Below the pieces are notes generated by a model, which saw only the letters and a program-made list of their open reading frames with translations, did not search any database and was not told where the DNA came from. This document shows, piece by piece, positions 15,449 through 27,224 of a stretch of DNA of 64,000 bases. The translations under genes were made by a program, and so were the position numbers. Origin of the DNA: CAVSRC01 sp963798195 (GTDB lineage Bacteria > Pseudomonadota > Alphaproteobacteria > Rhizobiales > Kaistiaceae); NCBI GenBank assembly GCA_963798195.1, contig CAWCSF010000010.1, positions 806,001 to 870,000 of the forward strand. The letters run 5' to 3'. Numbering within the stretch: the first letter of the stretch is position 1; each line of letters starts with the position of its first letter.

Positions 15449-16183
15449 ATGGCCACGGACAAGACGCGCACCACCCCCATTCGCCGGGAGAAATCCGATA
15501 CACCGGCCGCCGATACGTCGCGGCCGCAGGAGATTGACGCGTTTCTGGCGGCGGCGCGGACCATGGCGCCCACCGACACCAAGCCGGGGGAGCGCGGGCG
15601 CCTGATCTTCGCCCTCGATGCCACCATGAGCCGGCAACCGACCTGGGACACCGCGCTCAAGCTTCAGGCCGAGATGTTCGAGGAAGCCGCCAAGGTCGGC
15701 AGCCTCGATGTGCAGCTCGTCTATTTTCGCGGCTTCCACGAATGCCAGGCGAGCCGATGGGTCAGCGACGCGCGTGCACTGCGCGACCTGATGACCGGCA
15801 TCAGCGTCCGGGGCGGGCACACGCAGATTGGCCGCGTGCTCAGCCACGCGCGCAAGGAAACCGGCAAGAAGAAGGTCAACGTGATGATTTTCGTCGGCGA
15901 CGCGATGGAGGAGAAGGTCGATGACCTTGCCGCCGTCGCGGGCGAGCTTGGCCTCCTCGGCGTGCGCGTCTTCATCTTCCAGGAGGGGCGCGATACGGCG
16001 GTCGAGCGCGCCTTCCGCGAGATCGCCCGCCTGACCGGTGGCGCCTACGCCCGCTTCGATGTCAACGCCGCGGGCCAGTTGGCGGAGCTACTCCGGGCGG
16101 CCGCGGTCTATGCCGCTGGTGGCATGAAGGCGCTGGCCAAGGGGGGCGCAAGCGCCCGGCTGCTCCTCCAGCAAATGAAATAG
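15449..16183 (+). CDS. VWA-domain protein
   Basis: The 244-residue protein has a basic, low-complexity first 50 residues and then a von Willebrand A-like domain: LIFALDATMSRQPTWD, where the metal site reads DxTxS instead of DxSxS, VQLVYFRGFHECQASRW, and a VNVMIFVGDAMEE strand. Alphaproteobacterial members of this type are uncharacterised. The ATG at 15449 is preferred because AGGGAAGG ends eight bases upstream; the ATG at 15443 is too close to it. Two bases after its stop a J-domain membrane protein begins, so the pair is an operon and probably works together. Confidence 0.8.
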   Translation: MATDKTRTTPIRREKSDTPAADTSRPQEIDAFLAAARTMAPTDTKPGERGRLIFALDATMSRQPTWDTALKLQAEMFEEAAKVGSLDVQLVYFRGFHECQASRWVSDARALRDLMTGISVRGGHTQIGRVLSHARKETGKKKVNVMIFVGDAMEEKVDDLAAVAGELGLLGVRVFIFQEGRDTAVERAFREIARLTGGAYARFDVNAAGQLAELLRAAAVYAAGGMKALAKGGASARLLLQQMK

Positions 16184-16185
16184 CC

Positions 16186-16893
16186 ATGGCCTATCTCGGC
16201 GTCGGCATTATCGTTCTGGCCATTTTTCTGGTGGTCGGGTGGGGGTTTGTCGCCGCCGATCCGCGCGCGTTGGTGCGCGCCATCCGCTATCTGCTCGGGA
16301 TCGGGTTCATCGTTGTGGGCGCCGCACTGGCATTTGCCGAGCGCTGGGGTGTCGGACTGGTGATGATCAGCCTTGGCCTTTCGGCAATGGCGACCGGCCG
16401 GATCGGTCCGCTCGATCTTGGCGGCGGCAGCCGCTCGCGCGGATCGAACTCCAGGGTGCGCTCTCGCTATTTCGAGATGACGCTGGATCACGATAGCGGC
16501 GCCATGCAGGGGCGCGTCATGGCCGGCCGGCACGCCGGTCAGGATCTCGACGCCCTGGACGACAAGTCAGTGCTTGAAATGGTGGAGGAGGTTTCCGGCG
16601 ACGCGCAAAGCGCGGCGCTACTCGAAGCTTATCTCGACCGCCGGATGCCCGGTTGGCGCGACAACGTCGAGGGTGATGCGGCATCGGGGCCGCGCGGCGC
16701 GCCGGATTCGAGCCCCATGGCTGATGAGGAGGCCTATGAGATCCTTGGCCTTGCGCCCGGCGCCAGTAAGGCGGAAATCCGGGCGGCCCACCGTCGGCTC
16801 ATGATGCGGGTGCACCCTGACCAGGGCGGTTCGACTTTCCTCGCGGCGAAAATCAACCAGGCTAAGGACAGGCTTCTCGGCAATCATCGCTAA
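16186..16893 (+). CDS. membrane-anchored J-domain (DnaJ-like) protein
   Basis: The 235-residue protein starts with two hydrophobic helices (about residues 3-22 and 32-68), continues with a charged linker and ends with a J domain of about 55 residues that contains the HPD tripeptide (RVHPDQGG) and the AYEILGLAPGASKAEIRAAHRRL helix. The J domain would activate a DnaK/Hsp70 partner at the membrane. The architecture resembles TIM14/DjlC-like proteins of alphaproteobacteria. It starts two bases after the VWA gene stop. No zinc-finger or substrate-binding DnaJ domains are present. Confidence 0.85.
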   Translation: MAYLGVGIIVLAIFLVVGWGFVAADPRALVRAIRYLLGIGFIVVGAALAFAERWGVGLVMISLGLSAMATGRIGPLDLGGGSRSRGSNSRVRSRYFEMTLDHDSGAMQGRVMAGRHAGQDLDALDDKSVLEMVEEVSGDAQSAALLEAYLDRRMPGWRDNVEGDAASGPRGAPDSSPMADEEAYEILGLAPGASKAEIRAAHRRLMMRVHPDQGGSTFLAAKINQAKDRLLGNHR

Positions 16894-16946
16894 GTCCCAC
16901 TACTCGAAACAAAAAAGGACCCCTGGCGTACGCGATACAGTCAGTG

Positions 16947-18308
16947 TCAGTCGGTTAGCGCCAAGCACTGGAACGAGCGCTTGGTGAGGTAGTCGCAGGC
17001 GGCGCGGGCTTCGGTCTTACCGGCGAAGCCGGCAAAGCGCGCGCGATAGAGTTTGGTATCGCCGCGCACGACCGTTTCGGTGTACGGCGAGGCGGAACCG
17101 AGGACGCGGGATGCCTTCGAGAGGGCCCGGTCGAGAATATCCTCGGCCGAGGACTGGGTCGGCGTCGCGGCAAGCTGAATTTTCCAGCCGGTGATCACGG
17201 CCGGCGCCGTTTCGACGTCGCTTGTGTCTTCGTCGGCAGAGGTGTCACCCTGGTCAACGGCTTCCAATGCGAAGACCGAGTTGGCGCCGATAAGCGAAGC
17301 CACGCTGCCGGCCATCCGCGGCGGAGCGGCAATTTCTGCAGGCTCGACCGACGCCGTCTCCGTTTCGTCGACGGTCGGACGAAGGCGCGGAGCCGGCAAT
17401 TCCTTGGGATCTATGGATGCAACGGCGGGTCCGTCGCCCGGGATCGGTGCTGCGATGCGCTGACCGGTCGAAGCCTTGGGCATATAGTCTTCGATCAGGC
17501 CGGCCATCTTCTTGTCGCGTGACGACCCGCTCTCGCCGCCAAGCACCACGGCAACGACCTGTCGACCGCCGCGCTTGACCGAGGTGACGAGGTTGAAGCC
17601 CGATGCGCGCGTGTAACCCGTCTTGATCCCATCGACGCCGTTAATCCGACCGAGCAGGCGGTTGTGGTTGCCGATGCGTTTGCCTTTCCAGACGAAGCTG
17701 GGCGTCGAGAAGTAGGAGTAATACTTGGGATGATGCTCCTGCAGCGCGCGGCCGAGAATGGCGAGGTCGCGGGCCGTGGTGACCTGACCGGAGTTCGGCA
17801 GGCCAGAGGCGTTCCTGAATGTGGTGCTCTTCATGCCGAGGGCACGGGCCTTGCGGGTCATGTCGCGGGCGAAGGCCGTTTCCGTGCCGCCGAGGTGCTC
17901 GCCGATGGCAACCGCCACGTCGTTGGCCGATTTGGTCACCAGCGCGAGGATCGCGTCTCGGACCTTGATGGTCTGGCCGGGCTTCAGGCCAAGCTTCGAC
18001 GGGGCCTGTGCGGAGGCGTGCGCCGAGAAAACGATGTTGGAGGTGAGTTTGGTCTTGCCGCTCTCCAAGGCGTCGAACAGCAGGTAAAGGGTCATCATCT
18101 TGGTGAGCGAGGCGGGATAGCGCTTGGCGTCTGCGCTCTCGGCGTACAGCGTCTTGCCGGTCTTGGCATCGACCACGATCGCCGCATCCGGGGCCGCAAC
18201 CGCCGTTTCGCTCGCGGACACGCCAGCGACGGCAACCAGCCCCGCCAGTGCTATCGCCCGAAAACCGCTCGCCCTCAGGCGCGTCACCGCGCCAAATCGC
18301 AACGTCAT
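16947..18308 (-). CDS. D-alanyl-D-alanine carboxypeptidase with C-terminal SPOR domain
   Basis: A 453-residue penicillin-binding protein of the DacA/DacC type (peptidase S11). After a signal peptide of about 39 residues come the three active-site motifs: SLTK (S67, K70), SAN in TKSANDVAVA and KTG in GIKTGYT. It trims terminal D-alanine from peptidoglycan stem peptides in the periplasm. A proline-rich linker leads to a C-terminal SPOR-like domain (WKIQLAATPTQSSAED to the end), which binds denuded glycan strands at division septa. The ATG at 18308 gives a clean signal peptide; 18326 would add six residues. Confidence 0.9.
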   Translation of the reverse strand: MTLRFGAVTRLRASGFRAIALAGLVAVAGVSASETAVAAPDAAIVVDAKTGKTLYAESADAKRYPASLTKMMTLYLLFDALESGKTKLTSNIVFSAHASAQAPSKLGLKPGQTIKVRDAILALVTKSANDVAVAIGEHLGGTETAFARDMTRKARALGMKSTTFRNASGLPNSGQVTTARDLAILGRALQEHHPKYYSYFSTPSFVWKGKRIGNHNRLLGRINGVDGIKTGYTRASGFNLVTSVKRGGRQVVAVVLGGESGSSRDKKMAGLIEDYMPKASTGQRIAAPIPGDGPAVASIDPKELPAPRLRPTVDETETASVEPAEIAAPPRMAGSVASLIGANSVFALEAVDQGDTSADEDTSDVETAPAVITGWKIQLAATPTQSSAEDILDRALSKASRVLGSASPYTETVVRGDTKLYRARFAGFAGKTEARAACDYLTKRSFQCLALTD

Positions 18309-18534
18309 GAAACACCACACCCGCATCTTACCGGCGCCGGCCTAACGCCCCGGACGGAAGCCCTACACACAACCGGTGGAACAAACCGGACCTGACCTGA
18401 TCCGAATGACAGCCTGGTGCGCCGCAAAGGCAGCTGCGCTCGTCCCTCGACGGGAGCTCCGTCATGTTCCGCCGACGGGCAACATCCCCTGCCGTCGACT
18501 CCGGTCTCACCGTGACGACAGTATGAAAGCGAAG

Positions 18535-18548
18535 TTACCGTTCGGTAA
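18535..18548. promoter_or_regulatory. orphan TetR-type operator-like palindrome
   Basis: TTACCG-TT-CGGTAA is a perfect 6-bp inverted repeat with an ACCGNNCGGT core typical of TetR-family sites. It lies in the 401-base gap between the carboxypeptidase and phasin genes. No TetR gene is in the window. Apart from this site and the phasin promoter, I see nothing else in that gap. Confidence 0.4.
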
Positions 18549-18606
18549 AGCGTAAATTGGTCACACGCGCCCCAGATCGGCACAAATGCGAATCAGAGGC
18601 GTATGG

Positions 18607-18655
18607 TGCAGTGCACAATTTCTCATTGACTTTTATGTTGCAGCGCACATATACC
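18607..18655 (+). promoter_or_regulatory. phasin promoter with paired PhaR-like boxes
   Basis: TTGACT (18626-18631) and TATACC (18650-18655), 18 bases apart, form a plausible promoter. The ten-base boxes TGCAGTGCAC (18607-18616) and TGCAGCGCAC (18639-18648) flank the -35 box exactly 32 bases apart, three helical turns. PhaR, the usual phasin repressor, binds TGC-N3-GCA-type sites. Confidence 0.5.
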
Positions 18656-18709
18656 GGGGCATCCAAGCAGGCCGCCGGTGCGGTCGGCACCACCCAGGGA
18701 CGCAACGCA

Positions 18710-19036
18710 ATGAACGCATTCGACATGCAGGGTTTCGGCAAGGACAACGTCGACGTCGCCATGAAGAGCGTCGATGCCTTCACGAAGGGCTTCCAGGCGA
18801 TCGCCGCCGAGACGATGGACTATTCCAAGCGCAGCCTCGACGCCTCCGGCGCGGCTTTTGAGAAGCTTCTGGCGGTGAAGAGCCTCGACAAGGCCGTGGA
18901 AGTGCAGTCGGACATCGTCCGCTCCGCTTACGAGGGCTACGTCAGCCAGATGAGCCGCGTGGGCGAGCTTTTCCAGGGCATGGCCAAGGACGCCTACAAG
19001 CCCTACGAGGCGATGTTCGGCAAATTCGGAAAGTAA
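18710..19036 (+). CDS. phaP: phasin family protein
   Basis: A 108-residue, largely helical protein with the phasin pattern: a hydrophilic start (MNAFDMQGFGKDNVDVAMKS), then SVDAFTKGFQAIAAETMDYSKRSLDASG and VQSDIVRSAYEGYVSQMSRVGEL. Phasins coat polyhydroxyalkanoate granules and limit their size. The ATG at 18710 follows AGGGA by nine bases; the longer frame upstream is promoter DNA. A strong terminator follows. Upstream boxes suggest control by PhaR, which would link expression to the presence of granules. Confidence 0.88.
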   Translation: MNAFDMQGFGKDNVDVAMKSVDAFTKGFQAIAAETMDYSKRSLDASGAAFEKLLAVKSLDKAVEVQSDIVRSAYEGYVSQMSRVGELFQGMAKDAYKPYEAMFGKFGK

Positions 19037-19069
19037 GCCAAGCGACGGCGTTTTTCGGCGCTTGCACAG

Positions 19070-19098
19070 AGGCCCGGCGGTTCGCCGGGCCTTTTTTT
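19070..19098 (+). terminator. Rho-independent terminator after phaP
   Basis: A stem AGGCCCGGCG / CGCCGGGCCT closes the loop GTT and is followed by seven T residues. Confidence 0.9.
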
Positions 19099-19282
19099 AT
19101 TGAGCGGCCGATGGGTGATATTCACAAATGCCGGTATCGACCTACATAGGACTGCATTCCCCGCCACTCCCACCCAAATCGAAGCCTGCGCACCGCATGA
19201 TCGGATGGCCAATATTGAGCGTTGACGGAACACGGCGTTTGTCGGCAGGATTCAGAGGAGAAGCGCCACAGTCGGACGCGAC

Positions 19283-19618
19283 ATGAGCAACACAAATCGT
19301 CGTCCCGATAGTGACGATGGCGGCTCGAGCACGAGCGTCGTCACAAAGACCCGGCCCAAGACCAAGCGGCCGAGCCTGTATCGGGTACTGATCCTGAACG
19401 ACGACTACACGCCGATGGAGTTCGTCGTGCATGTGTTGGAGAGGTTCTTTCAGAAGGGGCGCGAGGAGGCGACCCAGATCATGCTGCACGTACACCAGCA
19501 TGGGGTCGGGGAATGCGGCACTTACACCTATGAGGTCGCCGAGACCAAAGTGACGCAGGTGATGGATTTTGCACGCAAGAATCAGCATCCGCTACAATGC
19601 GTGATGGAAAAGAAGTGA
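19283..19618 (+). CDS. clpS: ATP-dependent Clp protease adaptor ClpS
   Basis: ClpS delivers proteins with N-degron residues to the ClpAP protease. The 111-residue product has a disordered N-terminal tail of about 30 residues followed by the conserved core YRVLILNDDYTPMEFVV, which forms the N-degron pocket, VLERFF, IMLHVHQHGVGECGTY and the final KNQHPLQCVMEK. It is followed after nine bases by clpA, the usual partner order. It starts with ATG after a weak purine-rich stretch. Confidence 0.95.
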   Translation: MSNTNRRPDSDDGGSSTSVVTKTRPKTKRPSLYRVLILNDDYTPMEFVVHVLERFFQKGREEATQIMLHVHQHGVGECGTYTYEVAETKVTQVMDFARKNQHPLQCVMEKK

Positions 19619-19627
19619 GGTCGTCAG

Positions 19628-22069
<2,442 letters not shown>

Positions 22070-22077
22070 GATTGCGG

Positions 22078-22103
22078 CGGGCGGCCTTCGGGCCGCCCGT
22101 TTG
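22078..22103. terminator. shared hairpin terminator between clpA and the MmcQ/YjbR gene
   Basis: A perfect nine-base-pair stem (CGGGCGGCC / GGCCGCCCG) with a TTCG tetraloop lies between two convergent stop codons. The T run after it is only three bases, so termination strength is uncertain. Confidence 0.7.
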
Positions 22104-22105
22104 AT

Positions 22106-22477
22106 TCAGGCAGTTGTGGAGCGGAATCCAACCCAGCCTGCTTTGCGGTGGCGGCGGGCCAGCCAACGCGGTGCTGCGTTCTTCCATGCTGCATCGAGCG
22201 CGCTGACGAAGGTGCTTTCACCGCATTTCGCATTGATCTGCAGGTAGCCCGGCTTTCGCCATGTGCCGGGGAGGGGCACGAACAGTTCGGGCTCCCCGGC
22301 GCCCGCCGCCTGCAAATCCTCACGCCGAAGCATCACATCGAAGAAGCGGGAATTGCCCGATCGAATGCGCGCGAACGGGCGCCTGGAGACGGTGAAGAGC
22401 TGCGTTCCCCCTTCCTGCACGGTTTCCGTGACGTCGGGGTAGCGAAGAACGAGAGCGCGGAATTCGTCTGGGGTCAT
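22106..22477 (-). CDS. MmcQ/YjbR family protein
   Basis: A 123-residue protein of the MmcQ/YjbR family, which has a double-wing fold and suspected DNA-binding ability but no proven role. Recognisable segments are MTPDEFRALVLRYPDVTET at the start, PGTWRKPGYLQINAK in the middle and a C-terminal helix with SALDAAWKNAAP. The ATG at 22477 aligns with family starts; the upstream extension of the frame is arginine-rich non-coding sequence. Confidence 0.8.
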   Translation of the reverse strand: MTPDEFRALVLRYPDVTETVQEGGTQLFTVSRRPFARIRSGNSRFFDVMLRREDLQAAGAGEPELFVPLPGTWRKPGYLQINAKCGESTFVSALDAAWKNAAPRWLARRHRKAGWVGFRSTTA

Positions 22478-22526
22478 GGGCCGCGCATCCTTGCGGCGCG
22501 CAGCATTGCGGCGACCAGGTTTGCGA

Positions 22527-23330
22527 TCACGTGGGGCTTCTCGTTGGGGAGTTGGCTTGGCTCGCTCCAACCGATCGCCACGATGGGCGGCGCGCGCGCA
22601 CCATGGCCAGGAAAGGCGCGGCAGGACCCCATGCCTTCGCAAAGCTCACGATATTGCGAACCCACTTTGTGGTGATCGGGGAGCCGGGCCAGTTGGCCTC
22701 GGCGGCTGTTGCAATCGTGCTTGGCTGCCCGGAAATGTCTGCCTGCCGCGGGACGGTGTAGAGGACGCGCAGTCCGAGCACAGCGGCATCGTTGAAGAGT
22801 TGGATGTCCATCGGCGTCAGGAGCGGCACTGTCCCCTTGGCCAGCAGAGCAGCCCCACGCGGGGTGACGATTTGCGCGAATGTGCCTCCCTGCGGCAAAA
22901 GAGGTGCGACGATCTCGAAGCCACTCTCCTGGACGATCCTGACGCAGCGGCTCCATTTCATGCCGGCGTGGGCAAGCCGCAGGATATCGAAATCCGGCAG
23001 GCGGGAAAGCCAATCGGGGTCGAGCAGCATGAGCGCAGTCGGCCTCAAAATGCAGTCATCCTCGAGGATGCACACGAACGGGTCCCGACCGCCGGCAATC
23101 TCAAGGCAAAGTTTGCGGAATGAGGCGGCGACTCCGATCTGGCCGGGCATGAGGGGGAAGGCCGAAGTCTGTGGGGGCCGCATTTCCGCGATCTCCGCCG
23201 GCGCCATCTGGTAGCCGTCGATTGCGTCGAAGAAATCGGGCACGAGGCCGAGCGTGGCGAGATGCGCCGCGATGGTCGCCCGACGATCCGGCGAACGGCG
23301 AAGATTCATGACCCTGATCGGAATTGTCAT
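22527..23330 (-). CDS. glycosyltransferase family 25 protein
   Basis: The 267-residue protein matches GT25 (LPS galactosyltransferase-like) enzymes: IRVMNLRRSPDRRATIAAHL at the start, GQIGVAASFRKLCLEIA and the metal-site region FVCILEDDCILRP, followed by AQIVTPRGAALLA. GT25 members transfer a sugar, often galactose, to lipooligosaccharide in the cytoplasm. The acceptor here is unknown and no other LPS-core gene is adjacent. The C-terminal 40 residues are arginine-rich and poorly conserved. Confidence 0.82.
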   Translation of the reverse strand: MTIPIRVMNLRRSPDRRATIAAHLATLGLVPDFFDAIDGYQMAPAEIAEMRPPQTSAFPLMPGQIGVAASFRKLCLEIAGGRDPFVCILEDDCILRPTALMLLDPDWLSRLPDFDILRLAHAGMKWSRCVRIVQESGFEIVAPLLPQGGTFAQIVTPRGAALLAKGTVPLLTPMDIQLFNDAAVLGLRVLYTVPRQADISGQPSTIATAAEANWPGSPITTKWVRNIVSFAKAWGPAAPFLAMVRARRPSWRSVGASQANSPTRSPT

Positions 23331-23386
23331 GTGCCTTGACGCTGCCGCTTCTGGAGTCGCCCGACGGAGCCGACGTGTCGATGTCG

Positions 23387-23812
23387 CTACTTCAGCGCCC
23401 GGCGGATCTTCTCCGCGTTGGCCGCGAGGACCTGCTCATCCTCCATGCCGCCGGTGTGCGGCTTCAGCGGCACGCCCTCGAACCGAGGGATAACGTGGAA
23501 GTGCAGGTGAAAGACCGACTGGCCGGCCGGCGCCTCGTTGTACTGCACGACGGTGACGCCGTCGGCGTCGAAGGCAGTCTTCACCGCGCGGGCGACTTTC
23601 TGCACGGACTTGAGAAGAGCGGTCAGCGTCGCGGGATCGGCATCGAGCAGATTGCGTGAGGGCGCTTTGGGAAGCACCAGCGTGTGGCCGGTGCCCTGAG
23701 GCATCACGTCCATGAAGGCGACAGTGCTGTCATCCTCGAAGACGCGCTGCGAGGGAATCTCCCCGCGCAGGATTTTCGCGAAGATGTTGCTGTCGTCGTA
23801 CGGCTCTGTCAT
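23387..23812 (-). CDS. HIT family hydrolase (Hint-like)
   Basis: A 141-residue histidine-triad protein with SNIFAKILRGEIPSQRVFEDD at the start and the triad HLHFHVIP. HIT proteins hydrolyse nucleotide phosphoramidates and similar bonds. The ATG at 23812 is preceded by GGAGGGGATCG and aligns with the family start. It lies 16 bases after the upstream FemAB-like gene on the same strand and is probably co-transcribed with it. Confidence 0.92.
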   Translation of the reverse strand: MTEPYDDSNIFAKILRGEIPSQRVFEDDSTVAFMDVMPQGTGHTLVLPKAPSRNLLDADPATLTALLKSVQKVARAVKTAFDADGVTVVQYNEAPAGQSVFHLHFHVIPRFEGVPLKPHTGGMEDEQVLAANAEKIRRALK

Positions 23813-23828
23813 CGATCCCCTCCGCTCG

Positions 23829-25004
<1,176 letters not shown>

Positions 25005-25074
25005 GGCTGACGCTCTTTGCGGGGTCTATTCACCCACAAACTTAGGCCGCGGGGCCGCAGGTGCAAGCCGTTCT

Positions 25075-25837
25075 TCAGCGGCGGTTGGTCGCCTCCGGGT
25101 CGAAGCCCTCGAAGGTGATCTGGTCGGTGTAGAGCCGCGCCTTTTCCCAATCGGCTTGTGTCCGGACTGTCCAGGTGATCAGTGGCAGGCCGAAATGGCG
25201 CAGGAGCATGGGGGCGGAGGCGGGCAGGGCCTTGATGCCGTAAGACACGAAGCGCGGCCATACCACCGAGCATGCGAGCAGGTTGCGGAGTGCGAAGCGG
25301 CGCGCCGACGACAGGTGTCCCCAATCCGGACCATAGTCGAAATGATCGGCAACCAGCCCGCGCGGCAGGTTGGGCGCCAGGCGCCGCATGGCAGCCATCG
25401 ATGCCGGATCGAAGGACATGACCGCGAGCGGACCGGAATAGCCGGCGAGGATCGGTGCGGCAGCCTGCTCCAGCCGTCGATCGCCATCCCATCCGCTCTT
25501 CAATTCGACGATCAGGGGAACGCGGCCATCGACGAGGTCGAGCAGTTCCTCCAGAGTTGGAATGCGGGCCTCGGTGTCGCGCAGTCTGAGCGGCGCGAAG
25601 CTCGGCCAGCGTCTTCGCGGCGACCGGCCCGGTCGCCTCGGTCAACCGGTCGAGCTTGCCGTCGTGGAAGACCACGACGCGCCCGTCCGAAGTCCGCTGC
25701 ACGTCGCATTCGATCGCGAAGTTGCGGGCGATGGCGGCCTCGGCGGCCGGCAGGGTGTTCTCGATCCGCCCGGCCGCCCGGTCATGGTATCCGCGATGGG
25801 CGATCGGCCGCGCGGTCAGCCAGTCGATGTCTGACAT
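25075..25837 (-). pseudogene. glycerophosphodiester phosphodiesterase, interrupted by a frameshift
   Basis: Two overlapping frames on the same strand make up one GDPD protein of about 253 residues. The first frame starts with ATG at 25837 and gives IAHRGYHDRAAGRIENTLPA, ECDVQRTSDG and VVFHDGKLDRLTEATG, the metal and catalytic residues. After ...LAELRA the match continues in another frame as LRLRDTEARIPTLEELLDLV, then VELKSGWDGD to the stop at 25075. One extra base near 25591 explains the shift. The length 763 is a multiple of three plus one. If repaired it would cleave glycerophosphodiesters to glycerol-3-phosphate and an alcohol. Either a pseudogene or a sequence error in a GC-rich stretch. 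Confidence 0.82.
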
Positions 25838-25851
25838 GGGATGCCCGGGGC

Positions 25852-26316
25852 TCAGGCGATCTCCACGATCACCTCGACCTCGACGGCTGCGCCGAGAGGC
25901 AAGGTCGCAACGCCGAATGCCGAGCGGGCATGCTTGCCGCGTTCGCCCAGCACCTCGATCAGGAAATCCGAGCAGCCGTTGACGCACTTGTGCGGCTCGG
26001 TGAAGTCGGGCTCGGCGTTGACGAAGCCCGTCAGCTTCACGACGCGCTTGACCTTCTCCAGGTCGCCCAGCGCCGCCTTGAGGTTGGCGAGAATATTGAT
26101 GGCGCACACGCGGCCGGCCTTCTGGCCTTCCTCGACGCCGTAATCGCGGCCGAGCTTGCCAACGTACTTCTCCCCGTCGGCCATCAGCGAGACCTGACCG
26201 GATACGAAGAGCAGCTTGCCGACGGTGACGGTCGGCACGTAGCTGGCCTGCGGCGGCAGTGGCGCGGCGAGCGTGATCCCGAGTGCCTTGAGGCGTGTTT
26301 CGGCGGTTTCGGCCAT
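25852..26316 (-). CDS. RidA family protein (YjgF/YER057c/UK114)
   Basis: A 154-residue member of the RidA family, which hydrolyses reactive enamine/imine intermediates made by PLP enzymes. It has LFVSGQVSLMADG, the CAINILANLKAALGDLEKVKRVV segment with the cysteine and the RSAFGVATLPLGAAVEVEVIVE end, where the substrate-binding arginine is replaced by the longer alphaproteobacterial pattern. The start at 26316 follows GGAGACG. It is separated by 14 bases from the GDPD gene, probably in the same operon. Confidence 0.9.
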   Translation of the reverse strand: MAETAETRLKALGITLAAPLPPQASYVPTVTVGKLLFVSGQVSLMADGEKYVGKLGRDYGVEEGQKAGRVCAINILANLKAALGDLEKVKRVVKLTGFVNAEPDFTEPHKCVNGCSDFLIEVLGERGKHARSAFGVATLPLGAAVEVEVIVEIA

Positions 26317-26390
26317 TGCTTTTCGTCTCCGGTTGCCCTGATGTGGCCGCTCTAGTCGCCCAGAATTCCCGGCGACGCAAGGGTTACGCA

Positions 26391-27221
26391 ATGGCATTGC
26401 TTGTCAGATGGGCGGCCACGTTGATGGCTGCGCTTGGGGTTTCGCTCGCGGCGGTTCCGGCCGGGGCGAACGCGCCGGACCTCGCCTCCTACCGCGCCGT
26501 GTACGACCTTTCGATCGACACTTCGGACGAGCAATCGGGAGATACCACCGTCAGCGGCCGGCTTGTTGTCGAGTTCGCCGGCTCGCGCTGTGCCGGCTAC
26601 AAAAGCAAGATGCGCTTTGTCACCGAGAGCGAGGATGCGGATGGACAAACGCAGATCACCGACGCCCGAACCGAGACCACGGAGACCGCCAGCGGCCGCT
26701 TCGAGTTTCTGAACCAGACCTACGTCAACGAGGAACTGGCGGAGGAATCGCAGGGCGTCGCCACGCGGGGCGCAGACGGCACAACGGTGGTGCTGAAGAA
26801 GCCGGCCGAAAAGACGTTCACCATCGAGGGCGCGGCGGTGTTTCCGACCGAGCAACTGAAGAAGATCATCGCCGCAGCGCAGGCGGGCGAGCACTTCGTT
26901 CCGATGGAGGTCTTCGACGGGTCGCAGACCGGCGATGTGGTGTTCGCCAGCGCCACCGTCATCGGCAAGGTCTCGACAGCCACCGACGACTATGGCGATG
27001 AATCGCTGGTCAGTGACGCAGGCTTCGCCGGTCTGAAGCACTGGCCGCTCACCGTGAGCTATTTCGAGAAGCACAGCGGCACCGACGACACGCCGAGCTA
27101 CATCACGTCGTTCGTGGCCTATTCGAACGGGATCGGCCGCAAGCTCAAGATCGACTACGGCAAGTTCGCGCTGACCGGGACCATCACCCACCTGGACATG
27201 CTGACGCCGCCACCCTGCTAG
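26391..27221 (+). CDS. eipB: EipB-like periplasmic envelope integrity protein (DUF1849)
   Basis: A 276-residue exported protein with a signal peptide of about 27 residues. It matches EipB of Brucella: ASYRAVYDLSID at the mature start, VSGRLVVEFAGSRCAGYKSK, a long acidic beta-rich middle, LKHWPLTVSYFEK and the final LTPPPC. Cysteines at residue 67 and the last residue 276 correspond to the conserved disulfide pair of EipB. EipB folds as a spiral beta-barrel in the periplasm and is needed for envelope integrity. It is divergent from the RidA gene and has no clear ribosome site other than a weak purine run. Confidence 0.92.
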   Translation: MALLVRWAATLMAALGVSLAAVPAGANAPDLASYRAVYDLSIDTSDEQSGDTTVSGRLVVEFAGSRCAGYKSKMRFVTESEDADGQTQITDARTETTETASGRFEFLNQTYVNEELAEESQGVATRGADGTTVVLKKPAEKTFTIEGAAVFPTEQLKKIIAAAQAGEHFVPMEVFDGSQTGDVVFASATVIGKVSTATDDYGDESLVSDAGFAGLKHWPLTVSYFEKHSGTDDTPSYITSFVAYSNGIGRKLKIDYGKFALTGTITHLDMLTPPPC

Positions 27222-27224
27222 GCG

